The notes beneath the pieces are model-generated. The model was not told the DNA's origin. It did not search any database and was given only the letters and a program-made list of their open reading frames with translations. From Bacillus sp. Marseille-Q3570 (lineage in GTDB: Bacteria > Bacillota > Bacilli > Bacillales > Fictibacillaceae): a DNA stretch of 64,000 bases. Positions 37,117 through 46,122 of the stretch are shown here, in pieces (the first letter of the stretch is position 1; every line of letters starts with the position of its first letter). Location: positions 1-64,000 of the forward strand of contig NZ_CAMGYZ010000013.1 in assembly GCF_946151055.1 (NCBI RefSeq). The letters are read 5' to 3'. The position numbers and the translations under genes are program-made.

Positions 37117-37505
37117 TATTTTGAATAAACCTTATCTAACTTTTTCTTGATTTCCTCAACTTGTTTCTTCCCCTCAAGTCTGACGATTTCATCTTTTCCA
37201 TCAAAAACGATGACTGTTGGAAATTTGGACACATTGTAATAATCAGCGATCTGTTTATTCTTCTTCTTTATGACTCTGATGGAATTCAACATTTGCGGGT
37301 AGTCCTTTTGCAGTTCCAGTAGTGCATCATAATATATCTTTTCTTCTGTCTGGTTTGTTTTTGATGAAAATAGAATCGTATTGATTTCGTCTGTTTCCAA
37401 GTCAACAGGGAGATGTCCATATTCGGGTATGAATTGACAGCTGCTCAGTAATGCAATAATGGAAAGTAAGGGTATAGAAAGAAATCCAACTGATCGAACA
37501 TTCAT
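37116..37505 (-). CDS. Thioredoxin-fold lipoprotein without CxxC
   Basis: 129 residues; the ATG after GAAGTGA was chosen over a GTG nine bases upstream. A signal peptide ends in lipobox LLSSC. The mature part looks like a thioredoxin fold: a strand NTILFSS where the CxxC loop would follow, but there is no CxxC, then a helix and the cis-proline strand KFPTVIVFDGKDE and a C-terminal helix. It may therefore be a redox-inactive surface protein. In B. subtilis the small lipoprotein gene slp lies beside pdhD; this could be its positional equivalent, which I could not confirm. Confidence 0.65.
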   Translation of the reverse strand: MNVRSVGFLSIPLLSIIALLSSCQFIPEYGHLPVDLETDEINTILFSSKTNQTEEKIYYDALLELQKDYPQMLNSIRVIKKKNKQIADYYNVSKFPTVIVFDGKDEIVRLEGKKQVEEIKKKLDKVYSK

Positions 37506-37706
37506 GGAGTTCACTTCTTTCTTTTTGTATTACAGTGTTGACGTGAAAGGAACATTTGACTTGATTTTATCATGAAAAACTGTCGAATTATGAATCGTAA
37601 ATGAATTGTTACAGAATTGATAAGTAGCGGGAGGGGGATTTCAAGTCGTAATATGCTTGTAATCTACATATGATTAGTTATAGAAGTTGTCTTAGGGGGA
37701 GTGTCG

Positions 37707-37946
37707 ATGTATACCATTTTAATTTTATCTTCAGTTCAAATGATCATATGGAGCATCTATGCACTCGTCACTTTTTTATCCCATCAAGATCCATCGATTT
37801 TTGAATATATATTATTCATCGTTTTTTGTTATTTTGGCTATTTATTTGGCGTTTATCTAAGAAGCCCGAAATTCTATTCATGCCTATCAAGCATACTAGG
37901 TGCCATGTCATTTCTCTTATTCCGGTATTTCATGATGCTTTTTTGA
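37707..37946 (+). CDS. Small integral membrane protein
   Basis: 79 residues, about three hydrophobic segments (5-25, 33-50, 57-77) with few charges; starts at ATG five bases after GGGGGAG. I do not recognise the family. It is monocistronic, with a terminator about 30 bases on. An isolated copy of a MITE terminal repeat (GGCTGTTTTCGCAAA, 37959) lies between the stop and the terminator. Function unknown. Confidence 0.5.
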   Translation: MYTILILSSVQMIIWSIYALVTFLSHQDPSIFEYILFIVFCYFGYLFGVYLRSPKFYSCLSSILGAMSFLLFRYFMMLF

Positions 37947-37974
37947 ATAATAAATGAAGGCTGTTTTCGCAAAT

Positions 37975-38020
37975 AAAAAATGACCTCAAAAGGATTATCT
38001 TCCTTGTCGAGGTCATTTTT
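37975..38020. terminator. Bidirectional terminator
   Basis: AAAAATGACCTC/GAGGTCATTTTT stem around a 22-base loop, between convergent genes, with A and T tracts suited to both strands. Confidence 0.8.
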
Positions 38021-38027
38021 CATAGTA

Positions 38028-39533
38028 CTATTTATTTTTGAAATTCATTTTGTGATCTTCTTTCAGTGCTTTGACTGTTGCAAAAATGATAGCAATCATA
38101 ATGAATGTGAACGGGAAGGCGGCTATGATCGATGCCGTCTGCAAGGCTTGTAATCCTCCAGAGTAAAGGAGTATTGCAGCAGATGCCGCTACCACACCAC
38201 CCCAGATGAATTTGATATAATTCGATGGATTCAAGCTTCCGTTCGTGGTCTGCATTCCAAGTACAAATGTAGCAGAGTCAGCTGATGTAATAAAGAATGT
38301 ACTGATCAGGAGTATTGCGATAATCGACATGATCCCACCAAGAGGGAATTGTTCAAACAATGCGAATAACGCAACCTCTGTACCACTGTCAGTCATTACC
38401 TGATACAAGCCTGTGCTTTCCATCCGATCCTTAAATACCGCTGATCCCCCGAACACCGAGAACCAGAGTGCTCCGAAAATAGTCGGTACCAATAGAACAC
38501 CGAGTACGAATTCACGGATTGTACGTCCCTTTGATACGCGGGCGATGAACATACCGACAAAAGGTGCCCACGCGATCCACCATGCCCAATAGAAAACCGT
38601 CCAAGCTTGAGTCCAATCTTGTGTAGTCTCACTATATGGCCCAAGCCTGAAACTCATGCTAGGCAAGTTTTGCAAATAGGATCCAATTGTTTGGGTGAAT
38701 ACATCCATGATGAAATTCGTAGGACCTGCAAATAGGAGGAAGAACATAAGTCCAATTGCAAGTACGATATTGATGTTACTTAAGTATTTGATTCCTTTGT
38801 TCAGGCCAGTTGACGCAGAAAGGATGAATAAAAAGGTAACAATCACAATAATTATCAGTTGAGTACCTTTAGTGTTTGCGATGCCTTCAAATACGTAAGA
38901 GAGACCTCCACTTATTTGTGCAGCACCGAATCCAAGCGATGTAGCAACTCCAAACACAGTAGCAAAAACAGCGATTACGTCAATCAAGATTCCAATTGGA
39001 CCATTTACACGATCTCCGAGAAGTGGTCTGAAAATAGCGCTTATTAATCCTGGTGCACCTTTACGGAATTTAAAATAAGCTAGTGCCAATCCGACTACCG
39101 TATAAATACCCCAAGGATGCAAGCCCCAGTGGAACATCGCGTATCTTAGGGAAGCATTTGCAGATTGTACAGTCTCTCCATTCCCTGATGGAGGATCATA
39201 ATAATGGAACAGCGGTTCAGCAACACCCCAAAATACAAGGCCGATTCACATTCCGGCACTAAATAGCATTGCAAACCATGTAATGACGTTGTAGTCAGGT
39301 TCGTCTTCGTCTTTTCCTAATTTGATTTTACCGTATTTACTGAAAATCAAATAGATTGAAAAGATCAAGAATCCTGTAGCGGATAACAGATAGAACCAGC
39401 CGAATTTGACTTGAAGGAAATTCTGGATGGCTCCAGTGGCACTCTGTAATCCTTTTGGAGACAATACGCCCCATGCGATGAAAAATACTGAGATGATGAG
39501 TGAGATGATAAAGACTTTGGTGAATTTTTTCAT
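38028..39533 (-). pseudogene. BCCT-family betaine/choline transporter with in-frame TGA
   Basis: The 502-codon frame encodes a full-length BCCT carrier (OpuD/BetP type, about 12 membrane helices), but codon 96 is TGA. The interrupted motif reads FSAGM-stop-IGLVFWGVAEP, where family members have AGMGIGLVFWG; a single GGA (Gly) to TGA change explains it. Downstream the protein is intact, including the conserved WTVFYWAWWIAWAPFVGMFIARVSKGRT. No frameshift is present. The wild-type protein would take up glycine betaine or choline with Na+. As it stands the N-terminal 95 residues would be released; the remainder could only be made by readthrough or internal initiation. Confidence 0.9.
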
Positions 39534-39766
39534 TAATTTTCTCCTTTCGTAAAGTTTTATGACACGTTTTACATTCTACTAATAAACCCATTTTCATTTC
39601 AAGGATTTTGTAGTCTAATAATCCTAGCCCAATAATTCCTATACCCTATTTTTTACTTAGATAACCGATTTAATTCCTATTTTAGGCGTTTCGACTCTTT
39701 GATTACATATATAGACAATTTATACTAAATAAAGGACAAAAAGAGATAAAATGGGGGAGAGACATC

Positions 39767-40618
39767 ATGAAGAAAGCATTGATAGGTTTATTGATTTTAT
39801 TATTGGCAGGTTGTGCCGCAGAGACGACTGCAGAAAATGATCAGGATGGAATCGACGGAGGAAATCGGAATACAGGTGAAGAAACGGAGCAACCCGAAGC
39901 CGATGTAAGTGATGAGGATAAAGAGCAGGATGGAAACGATGACGAAGATGTAAACCAGGATTCTGAAGATGAACCTGTTGATGTTCCTGCGATTACATAT
40001 ACCGTACATCCCGCCAACTGGACGTTGAAGACTGAAGCAGAGACCGATGAAAAAGTAGTTTTATTGACGATTGATGATGCCCCGGATAAGCATGCATTAG
40101 AGATGGCACAAAAACTGAAGGACCTGGATGTTCCAGCTATTTTCTTCGTCAACGGCCACTTTATGGATACAGATGATGAGAAAAACATTGTAAAAAAGAT
40201 TTACGAAATGGGATTTGAAATCGGAAACCACACGATGTCCCATGCAAATCTCAAAAATAGCAGCGAAGAAAAGCAAAGAAATGAAATCATCACTTTATCC
40301 GAGGAAATTGAAGCAGTGACTGGAACAGCGCCACGTTTTTTCAGAGCGCCATTTGGAATCAATACTGATTTTTCAAAGAAATTGATAGAAGAACAAGGGA
40401 TGCTTTTCATGAACTGGACCTATGGGTATGATTGGGAGAAAGAGTACCAGAGCGGGGAAGGAATTGCTGATATCATGGTCAACACTCCATTGCTGACAGA
40501 TGGGGCAATTCTTCTGATGCACGACCGGGACTGGACGAACGAAGCCCTTGTGGATATCGTTAAAGGGTTGCAAGCAAAAGGATACACCTTCGTACATCCA
40601 GAGCAAATTGTAGAGTGA
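39767..40618 (+). CDS. NodB-type polysaccharide deacetylase lipoprotein
   Basis: 283 residues. Signal peptide with lipobox LLAGC (Cys 16), then an acidic Asp/Glu-rich linker (20-75), then a NodB homology domain. Metal and catalytic motifs can be seen: LLTIDDAP (Asp pair, about 102), NHTMSH (HxxxH, about 160), RAPFGI and ILLMHDRD near the end. Membrane-anchored enzymes of this type deacetylate peptidoglycan or other N-acetylated surface polymers. GGGGGAG precedes the ATG and a terminator follows, so it is transcribed alone. The true substrate is unknown. Confidence 0.85.
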   Translation: MKKALIGLLILLLAGCAAETTAENDQDGIDGGNRNTGEETEQPEADVSDEDKEQDGNDDEDVNQDSEDEPVDVPAITYTVHPANWTLKTEAETDEKVVLLTIDDAPDKHALEMAQKLKDLDVPAIFFVNGHFMDTDDEKNIVKKIYEMGFEIGNHTMSHANLKNSSEEKQRNEIITLSEEIEAVTGTAPRFFRAPFGINTDFSKKLIEEQGMLFMNWTYGYDWEKEYQSGEGIADIMVNTPLLTDGAILLMHDRDWTNEALVDIVKGLQAKGYTFVHPEQIVE

Positions 40619-40625
40619 ACGTGTG

Positions 40626-40682
40626 AGACCTGTAGACCTGCAGCGGGGCTATTTATGCGGCTTCGCTTACAGGTCTTTTTTG
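40626..40682 (+). terminator. Terminator of the deacetylase gene
   Basis: AGACCTGTA/TACAGGTCT stem with a long loop that can fold further and a T6 tail. Confidence 0.75.
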
Positions 40683-40740
40683 CTAAATTACAAAATTGTA
40701 GTTTGATTTTAAAAGGTTAAGTGGCATAATGTGAATTAAA

Positions 40741-40826
40741 GTAAGCATGGCAAAGGCATACCTTTGGCGCTGGATGAGGCTTAGTTGTCCTAATACTGAA
40801 GCACGTATTATTTTACTTTAAATACA
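40741..40826 (+). mobile_element. Degenerate MITE fragment
   Basis: GGCTTAGTTGTCCTAATACTGAAG...TTTACTTTAAAT matches the right third of the full copies (GCCTTAGTTGCCCTTATACTGAAG...). No terminal repeat remains. Confidence 0.45.
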
Positions 40827-40885
40827 AACCATTACGCACTCAGAATACTAGTCTGAAGGCGTGTTAACCCGGATTTTATCTTCAC

Positions 40886-40919
40886 CACAAAAAAGGACAA
40901 CCAATTTGGTCATCCTTTT
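40886..40919 (-). terminator. Terminator of the DUF1885-like gene
   Basis: AAAAGGATGACCA/TGGTTGTCCTTTT stem and T tract on the minus strand. Confidence 0.75.
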
Positions 40920-40932
40920 GGTATTTCCTCGA

Positions 40933-41346
40933 TCATCGTTTGTAGTAATACATGATTCTTCCGTTAAACAGATGTAGCTCGCCATCTAATTTTTTAGCAA
41001 GGAATTTACTGAATTCATTCGCTTTGCCTTTGTCCCCGTGGGTAGCCCCTTCAGGTAATACGATTTGTATGTATGTATACTCCGAGCCTTCATCATCATT
41101 CCCTGCTCCCACCAGCATATAATGATATGCTGAAGTGTTTCCTTTCAAAAAATAATACGTTCCGCTGCCGTTTTTCCGTTGTTCAATTGAGTAGGGGAAA
41201 GCTGCTGAGCCATACTCCCAATTTAATTGTTCACCTGTTTTATTGGTGATTTCAATATAATAGTGAATCAGCTTTTCAATTTCTTCTAAAGTGATCGTCT
41301 GTTGTTTTGATTTAGCAACAAGCTTTACATAAGCACTACTGGACAC
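40933..41346 (-). CDS. DUF1885-like cytoplasmic protein
   Basis: 137 residues with no signal or membrane segment. The start MSSSAYVKLVAKSKQQTITLEEIEKL and central EQLNWEYGSAAFPYSI resemble DUF1885, a Bacillus-specific family of unknown function; this is recalled, not searched. The C-terminal part (FSKFLAKKLDGELHLFNGRIMYYY) is well conserved-looking. AGGAGTG precedes the ATG. It is a single-gene unit with its own terminator. Confidence 0.6.
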   Translation of the reverse strand: MSSSAYVKLVAKSKQQTITLEEIEKLIHYYIEITNKTGEQLNWEYGSAAFPYSIEQRKNGSGTYYFLKGNTSAYHYMLVGAGNDDEGSEYTYIQIVLPEGATHGDKGKANEFSKFLAKKLDGELHLFNGRIMYYYKR

Positions 41347-41601
41347 TATCTTTCACTCCTGTCAGGCACGCCTAAATTTATAATCAATTTTATCATTCAA
41401 TGAGAAAAAATGACAGACCGTGTCACGAAGAATTGCGAATTTTCACTATCACCTTATTTCGATGTTCCTTAAAACTTTTATAAGACAGGATTTACAACTA
41501 AAAAAAGTAATTTAAAAAGATTGTCGAATAAGTTGTGTTTTCTTAGAGGAGTCAGTATAATTAATTATAATATTCAAAAAAATTCAAAAGGAGGGCGTGG
41601 T

Positions 41602-41901
41602 ATGGAATTCTTTGACAAACTCTACGATGAAGACGAAACGGTTAAAGTGAGGTTTGTTGGATTTACCACGGAACATGTACGTTACGATTTCGGAATCGTC
41701 TATACCAACATGTTCTTCGGGAAACCGCTCGTCGTTTGCATGCAGACCGGGCGCTCGACTTTGATGGATGCCGCTGACCTCAGGAACACGGAAAATATTC
41801 AAAAAGCCTTCAAAATTCAATCAAAGAAAGAAGCGGAAGAGCTTTTGACTTTCTTTGAAGAAGCACTCCCTTACTCTCCGATTGCAGAACAATATGATTG
41901 A
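41602..41901 (+). CDS. DUF3055 family protein
   Basis: 99 residues; the ATG eight bases after AAAGGAGGG was chosen over an upstream frame extension that has no signals. FDKLYDEDETVKVRFVGFTTEHVRYDFGIVYTNMFFGKPLV and MQTGRSTLMDAADL match the DUF3055 family of Bacilli, small cytoplasmic proteins of unknown function. Monocistronic, with a terminator 17 bases after the stop and a MITE copy beyond. Confidence 0.8.
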   Translation: MEFFDKLYDEDETVKVRFVGFTTEHVRYDFGIVYTNMFFGKPLVVCMQTGRSTLMDAADLRNTENIQKAFKIQSKKEAEELLTFFEEALPYSPIAEQYD

Positions 41902-41917
41902 ATAATCGATTAACCAG

Positions 41918-41964
41918 GATTGACCAGAAACGGAACTAGCCGTTATCATGGTTGATCCTTTTTC
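41918..41964 (+). terminator. Terminator of the DUF3055 gene
   Basis: GGATTGACCA/TGGTTGATCC stem with an inner ACGG/CCGT helix and a TTTTTCATTTT tail. Confidence 0.7.
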
Positions 41965-42030
41965 ATTTTGGAAAAAGCAAAAATAACTTTGTTCAACCAT
42001 GACCGCTTGACCCAATATTCTTTACTTTAA

Positions 42031-42468
42031 GGTCTTTTCTAAAAGATTGTTGCTTTTGAGTCATTTTAAAAATCCTTGTGCAAGTGGATTGGAGATCAAG
42101 GTGCGGGACTCCTACGAAAATGAAAATCGCATTTTCTTCGTGCGATGTAACGCTGCCGAAGCGTTCCTTGTCCAGCGGGATCAGCGTGCCTACTACCTGA
42201 ATAATCTCCTCGCAAGGCATGCGACGAGGAAGCTCGCTTCGACAGGACTTTCTTGTAGACAGGAGCACAAATGCTTCCTTGAAAAGGAGACTCCTGAGGT
42301 CGCAAGGCGACGAGTGATGCGAGTATCCTGGAGCGGAAGTCAACGCCTTTTAAAGAAAACTTGGCGAGACCAAGCCTTTTGTAGGTCGAGCCTTAGTTGC
42401 CCTTATACTAAAGAAAGTATTTTATACTTTCTTTAAGTGCAAGAGCAACAACGTTTGCGAAAACAGCC
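42031..42468 (+). mobile_element. MITE-like element, copy 2 (full length)
   Basis: 438 bases bounded by GGTCTTTTCTAAAAGATTG on the left and CGTTTGCGAAAACAGCC on the right, which pair as imperfect terminal inverted repeats. Open frames inside on both strands are not shared between copies and are spurious. Confidence 0.85.
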
Positions 42469-42596
42469 TTCCTTTAAGATATACTATTTCCTGTTTCAGA
42501 ACTTTAAAAATGTGGCTCTTCTCAAGTGTAGCTTTCTCTCGTTGCATTTTGGAATAAATATGCATATAAATATTTAATGTGACATACAATTTAGCC

Positions 42597-42625
42597 TTGA
42601 CATTCTATATGTGACATCATATTAT
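42597..42625 (+). promoter_or_regulatory. Sigma-A promoter of SR1
   Basis: Perfect TTGACA, 17-base spacer, TATTAT; the transcript should start near 42632. Confidence 0.85.
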
Positions 42626-42640
42626 GGATGTAACGAATAA

Positions 42641-42654
42641 ATAAAGCGCTTACA
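42641..42654 (+). promoter_or_regulatory. cre site in the SR1 leader
   Basis: ATAAAGCGCTTACA matches 12 of 14 positions of the catabolite-responsive element TGWAANCGNTNWCA. It lies about 10-23 bases after the predicted transcription start, so CcpA bound here would act as a roadblock. Confidence 0.65.
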
Positions 42655-42678
42655 AAAGCGAAGGGAGAGGAAAGAACG

Positions 42679-42807
42679 ATGGGAACAGTAGTATGTGTAA
42701 ATTGCAACACGACCATTGAACATTATGAATTTGAAAAGGTAACCACGTTGTATTCCAATTGTCCTGATTGCAAAAATAAAAAAAGACATGGTAAAAAGAC
42801 TGCATAA
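42679..42807 (+). CDS. sr1P: SR1P peptide (GapA-binding)
   Basis: 42 residues starting MGTVVCVNCNTTIEHYEFEK after GGGAGAGG. Two CxxC pairs (CVNC and CPDC) and the central KVTTLYSNCPDC match the SR1P family (39 residues in B. subtilis), a small zinc-ribbon-like protein that binds glyceraldehyde-3-phosphate dehydrogenase GapA and enhances its association with RNase J1. Its basic lysine tail is slightly longer than in B. subtilis. rnjA is also in this window. Confidence is high because sequence, size and position next to speA all agree. Confidence 0.88.
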   Translation: MGTVVCVNCNTTIEHYEFEKVTTLYSNCPDCKNKKRHGKKTA

Positions 42808-42824
42808 CATAAATGAGAAAACGA

Positions 42825-42864
42825 AAGAGGCTGATACCCTTACGGCGGGTAGTCAGCCTCTTTT
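42825..42864. terminator. Bidirectional terminator between SR1 and speA
   Basis: AAGAGGCTGATACCC/GGGTAGTCAGCCTCTTTT stem; the A-rich left side provides a T tract for speA on the minus strand. Confidence 0.9.
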
Positions 42865-42881
42865 GATATTTCAGTACTGGT

Positions 42882-44357
42882 TTATTTGATCGGTTTATGT
42901 TCTTTGATTACCCGAATTGTTTTCAACGTTTCGTCCTCAGGTCCTTGCACAGGTAATCCAGCATCGATGTTCTCGAAGATATAGTCGATATTTTCCTGAG
43001 TGATGATTTCACCAGGGATGAAGATCGGAATACCAGGAGGATATATCATAACAAATTCAGCAATGATCCTGCCTGTTGATTCTTCAAAAGGAATGCTTTC
43101 TGTATCTGCATAAAAAGCATCACGTGGTGATAGGGATAATACAGGAATACCAGGAACACTTACCGGCACAGCTTTTGTAACAGTTTTGTCGGAAGTTGTG
43201 TGCATGCTTGCTAATTCTGTCAAAGCGCTGATCAGCCTTTGTACTTCTTCTTCACGGTCTCCAGCAGTGATGATACAGAGGATGTTGTACAAGTCTGAAA
43301 GCTCGACCTCTATATTGTGCTGTTCTCGTAGCCAAACCTCTACATCGTAACCGGAAATATTCAGCTCCTTTACAGATATGATCAGTTTTGTCGGATCATA
43401 ATCATACGTTGCAGGAGTGCCTAAAATCTCTTTCCCGACACAATATAAGTTTGGGATCTCATTGATTTGTTTACGAGCAGTCTCGGCTAAATGGATTGAA
43501 TGTTCAGCTAACTCGTACCCTTGAGTAGCCAACCTTTTACGAGCTACATCCAGTGATGCAAGTAAGATATATGAAGTTGAAGTTGTCGTCATCATACTTA
43601 GAATTGATTGGACGCTCTCTGGAGAAACCAGATTTCCTCTTACATTCAATATCGAACTTTGGGTCATGGAGCCGCCTAATTTGTGAACACTTGTCGCAGC
43701 CATATCCGCACCTGCTTGCATTGCAGACAATGGTAATTTGTCATGGAAGTGAATATGCACGCCATGCGCTTCGTCTACTAGAACAGGAATATCATAAGTA
43801 TGAGCAAGCTCTACGATTTCTTTTAAATCCGCACTGATACCGAAGTAGGTAGGGTTGATGACGAACAATCCCTTTGCATCAGGATTTTGGGAAAGTGCCT
43901 TTTTGACTGATTCAGTTGTAATTCCATGAGATATCCCTAAGTTCGGATCGATATCAGGATGGATGAAGACTGGAACAGCCCCGGAAAAAATGATCGCTGA
44001 CATGACGGATTTATGCACATTCCTTGGGACAAGAATTTTATCTCCTGGATGACAAACAGCGAGAATCATCGTCATGATGGCGCCGCTCGTTCCTTGTACT
44101 GAAAAGAATGTATGGTCCGCGTCGAATGCTTCTGCAGCAAGCTGTTGCGCTTCTTTAATCATGCCATGGGGATGATGGAGGTCATCCAATGGGCCGATAT
44201 TGATCAAATCGATTGATAATGCGTTTTCACCGATGAAATCCCGGAATTCAGGGTCCATCCCGCGGCCTTTCTTATGGCCTGGTATATGGAATTGAATCGG
44301 ATTCCGTTTGGCGTGATTCATGAGCCCGGTAAAAAGCGGTGTTTCATATTGAGACAA
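42882..44357 (-). CDS. speA: Arginine decarboxylase (Orn/Lys/Arg decarboxylase class I fold)
   Basis: 491 residues. PLP-dependent: conserved VDEAHGVHIHF (about 195) and the Schiff-base lysine in SVHKLGGSMTQ (about 228), with FHIPGHKKGRGMD near the N-terminus and the C-terminal domain ending KEHKPIK. B. subtilis SpeA (490 residues) makes agmatine from arginine, the first step to putrescine and spermidine; lysine decarboxylase annotation in databases is a frequent alternative. Convergent with SR1 as in B. subtilis, which supports speA. Confidence 0.92.
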   Translation of the reverse strand: MSQYETPLFTGLMNHAKRNPIQFHIPGHKKGRGMDPEFRDFIGENALSIDLINIGPLDDLHHPHGMIKEAQQLAAEAFDADHTFFSVQGTSGAIMTMILAVCHPGDKILVPRNVHKSVMSAIIFSGAVPVFIHPDIDPNLGISHGITTESVKKALSQNPDAKGLFVINPTYFGISADLKEIVELAHTYDIPVLVDEAHGVHIHFHDKLPLSAMQAGADMAATSVHKLGGSMTQSSILNVRGNLVSPESVQSILSMMTTTSTSYILLASLDVARKRLATQGYELAEHSIHLAETARKQINEIPNLYCVGKEILGTPATYDYDPTKLIISVKELNISGYDVEVWLREQHNIEVELSDLYNILCIITAGDREEEVQRLISALTELASMHTTSDKTVTKAVPVSVPGIPVLSLSPRDAFYADTESIPFEESTGRIIAEFVMIYPPGIPIFIPGEIITQENIDYIFENIDAGLPVQGPEDETLKTIRVIKEHKPIK

Positions 44358-44397
44358 TCATTACACCTCATTCAATGTATTTGTTAAACCTTAATGT

Positions 44398-45120
44398 TGA
44401 TTAGAATTGAAATCAGCGGCGCACCGAAGGGAACAGCGCCTAGGGAGAATCGCCAGCTGAAAGCGGTGACTTTCACGAGAATCAACACTAAGCTTTTATT
44501 ATATTTCAAGCTGAATCGCTTGTTATGCTAAACTTATATAAAACAAAGAAAAGTATATCAAATCCACAGACGCTTGCAAGCTATTTTTTTCTGAAAATCC
44601 ATGAACTGCTAAACATTCATGTCTACAGTTTAACAATTATTATGGCTCTGTCATATGTTTGTTGATTTAGAGGGGAATTTACGACACTCCGGCGGGAACA
44701 TCGAGCAAGGGGAGGCCGCAGCAATGTTACAGTTAACGGACATCAGAGCCCTTATTTGTGACAAATTCGCTGCTTCCGAAACCTTAACGGACACCACAGC
44801 CGTTATTTGTGAACAAAGCAGCTGATTTCTTATTTGATTTGGGAAATAAGGTCCCTGGTGTCCGTTAGGTTTGAAAAACACCATTCTTTTAGTCAAATAA
44901 GGTCTCCTGTGTCCGTTAACGTGTTCGTTAAACTTGGTTTCAGCGAGGATAGAGTGCTCACAGGAAGTGAGGTCCAATTCAGCGACCAATCACATGGATC
45001 ACTTCAAACTTTCATCCACAGACTCCTCGTCAATCTTCCAATGTTGCGTCACTAAACAGGTCACTTCCGCTTTTCGTTTGCCCGTGGGAAGGGAGTGAAT
45101 TTCGTGGAAAATCAACACTA
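44398..45120. other. Repeat-rich intergenic region
   Basis: Besides cluster C, the phrase CACGAGAATCAACACTAA (44473) and GTGGAAAATCAACACTAA (45102) recurs at both ends of this 720-base stretch. No gene is supported on either strand. Confidence 0.45.
44733..44920. repeat. Four-unit palindromic repeat cluster C
   Basis: Forward units TTAACGGACATCAGAGCCC (44733) and TTAACGGACACCACAGCCG (44783), each running into TTATTTG, then inverted units AAATAAGGTCCCTGGTGTCC (44844) and AAATAAGGTCTCCTGTGTCC (44895), each ending GTTA. Same design as clusters A and B. It lies between the divergent speA and nitronate monooxygenase genes. Confidence 0.8.
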
Positions 45121-45165
45121 AAACGAATAGTGCCATTATTTTATTCAATCCGTTGGGGTGATTTT

Positions 45166-46122
45166 GTGAATTGGGAAACTCGTGTAACCGAATTATTAGG
45201 AATCAAGTATCCGATCATTCAAGGAGGTCTTGCTTATCTAGCGTATTCTGAGTTAGCTGCAGCAGTCTCAAATGCAGGGGGACTAGGTCAAATAACTGCC
45301 ATGTCTTTAACAACACCCGATCAATTGAAAACTGAAATTCGAAAAGTAAAAGAAAAGACGACTCAACCATTTGGGGTGAATTATGCCATCGGGCAACACG
45401 GTCGGCCATTTGAAGATATGCTCCAAGTTTCGATTGATGAGCAGGTTCCCGTCATTTCGATGACTGGTGGTAATCCGAGTCCAGTTTTCAAGCAACTGGA
45501 AGGGGTGAATGTGAAAAAACTTGTCCTTGTAGCTGCGAAAAGGCAAGCAGTCAAAGCCGAGCAGTTAGGTGCCGACGCAGTGATGGTTGTTGGTCAAGAA
45601 GGTGGCGGTCATATCGGAAAAGATGATATAAGTACTATGGTTCTGACACCTCAAGTAGTTGATGAAATATCCATACCTGTCATTGCTTCTGGAGGAATCG
45701 GTGATGGTAGAGGACTGATGGCAGCATTGTCATTAGGGGCGGAAGGCATAGAGATGGGTACCCGATTCATTGCAACAAAAGAATGTACGCATGCCCATCA
45801 GAACTATAAAGAAGCAATACTCTCCGGTACGGAAACTGACACTTCCATTATTAAAAAGTCGTTGGGAGCCCCGGGGAGGGTGATTCGGAATGGATGGACT
45901 GATCAGATCTTATCGATTGAAAAAGTGGAACCGACATATGAAGCGATCAGCACTTATATTTCAGGTAAAGCAAATCAAGCATTTGCAAATAAAGGAGTGT
46001 TGGACCAAGGCTTTGGGTGGGCAGGTCAAGTTATGGGAAGGATTAATGATATCCCATCAGTGGAAGAACTTTTCACAAGAATGATAACCGAAGCAGAAGA
46101 AATACGAAACAAATGGTCATGA
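45166..46122 (+). CDS. Nitronate monooxygenase / FabK-like FMN oxidoreductase
   Basis: 318 residues from GTG after TGGGGTGA; an upstream extension has no signals. TIM barrel with LGIKYPIIQGGLAYLA at the start, VVGQEGGGHIGKDD (about 145-160) and VIASGGIGDGRGLMAALSLGAEGIEMGTRF (phosphate and FMN binding). Members oxidise alkyl nitronates or, as FabK, reduce enoyl-ACP with FMN. Glu-Gly-Gly-Gly-His supports the nitronate monooxygenase/FabK clade. Isolated from fatty acid genes, so a housekeeping FabK is less likely. Monocistronic. Confidence 0.82.
   Translation: MNWETRVTELLGIKYPIIQGGLAYLAYSELAAAVSNAGGLGQITAMSLTTPDQLKTEIRKVKEKTTQPFGVNYAIGQHGRPFEDMLQVSIDEQVPVISMTGGNPSPVFKQLEGVNVKKLVLVAAKRQAVKAEQLGADAVMVVGQEGGGHIGKDDISTMVLTPQVVDEISIPVIASGGIGDGRGLMAALSLGAEGIEMGTRFIATKECTHAHQNYKEAILSGTETDTSIIKKSLGAPGRVIRNGWTDQILSIEKVEPTYEAISTYISGKANQAFANKGVLDQGFGWAGQVMGRINDIPSVEELFTRMITEAEEIRNKWS

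Larger units (their letters stand above)
42632..42866 (+). ncRNA. sr1: SR1 dual-function small RNA
   Basis: A strong promoter and a terminator enclose about 235 bases holding the SR1P frame, converging on speA exactly as SR1 does in B. subtilis (there about 205 nt). B. subtilis SR1 base-pairs with ahrC mRNA to block its translation and encodes SR1P, which binds GapA. The 5' end is estimated from the -10 box. Whether the antisense segment is conserved here could not be tested without ahrC. Confidence 0.8.

Noticed and set aside
39246-39248. TGA in the BCCT gene as a selenocysteine codon
   Set aside because: Family members have glycine there, one base change explains it, and no SECIS-like stem or selenium genes are seen.
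42047-42436. Open frames of 70-150 codons inside the MITE copies (also at 56220-56678 and 62080-62379)
   Set aside because: They differ between copies, shift frame and lack ribosome-binding sites; the elements appear non-coding.
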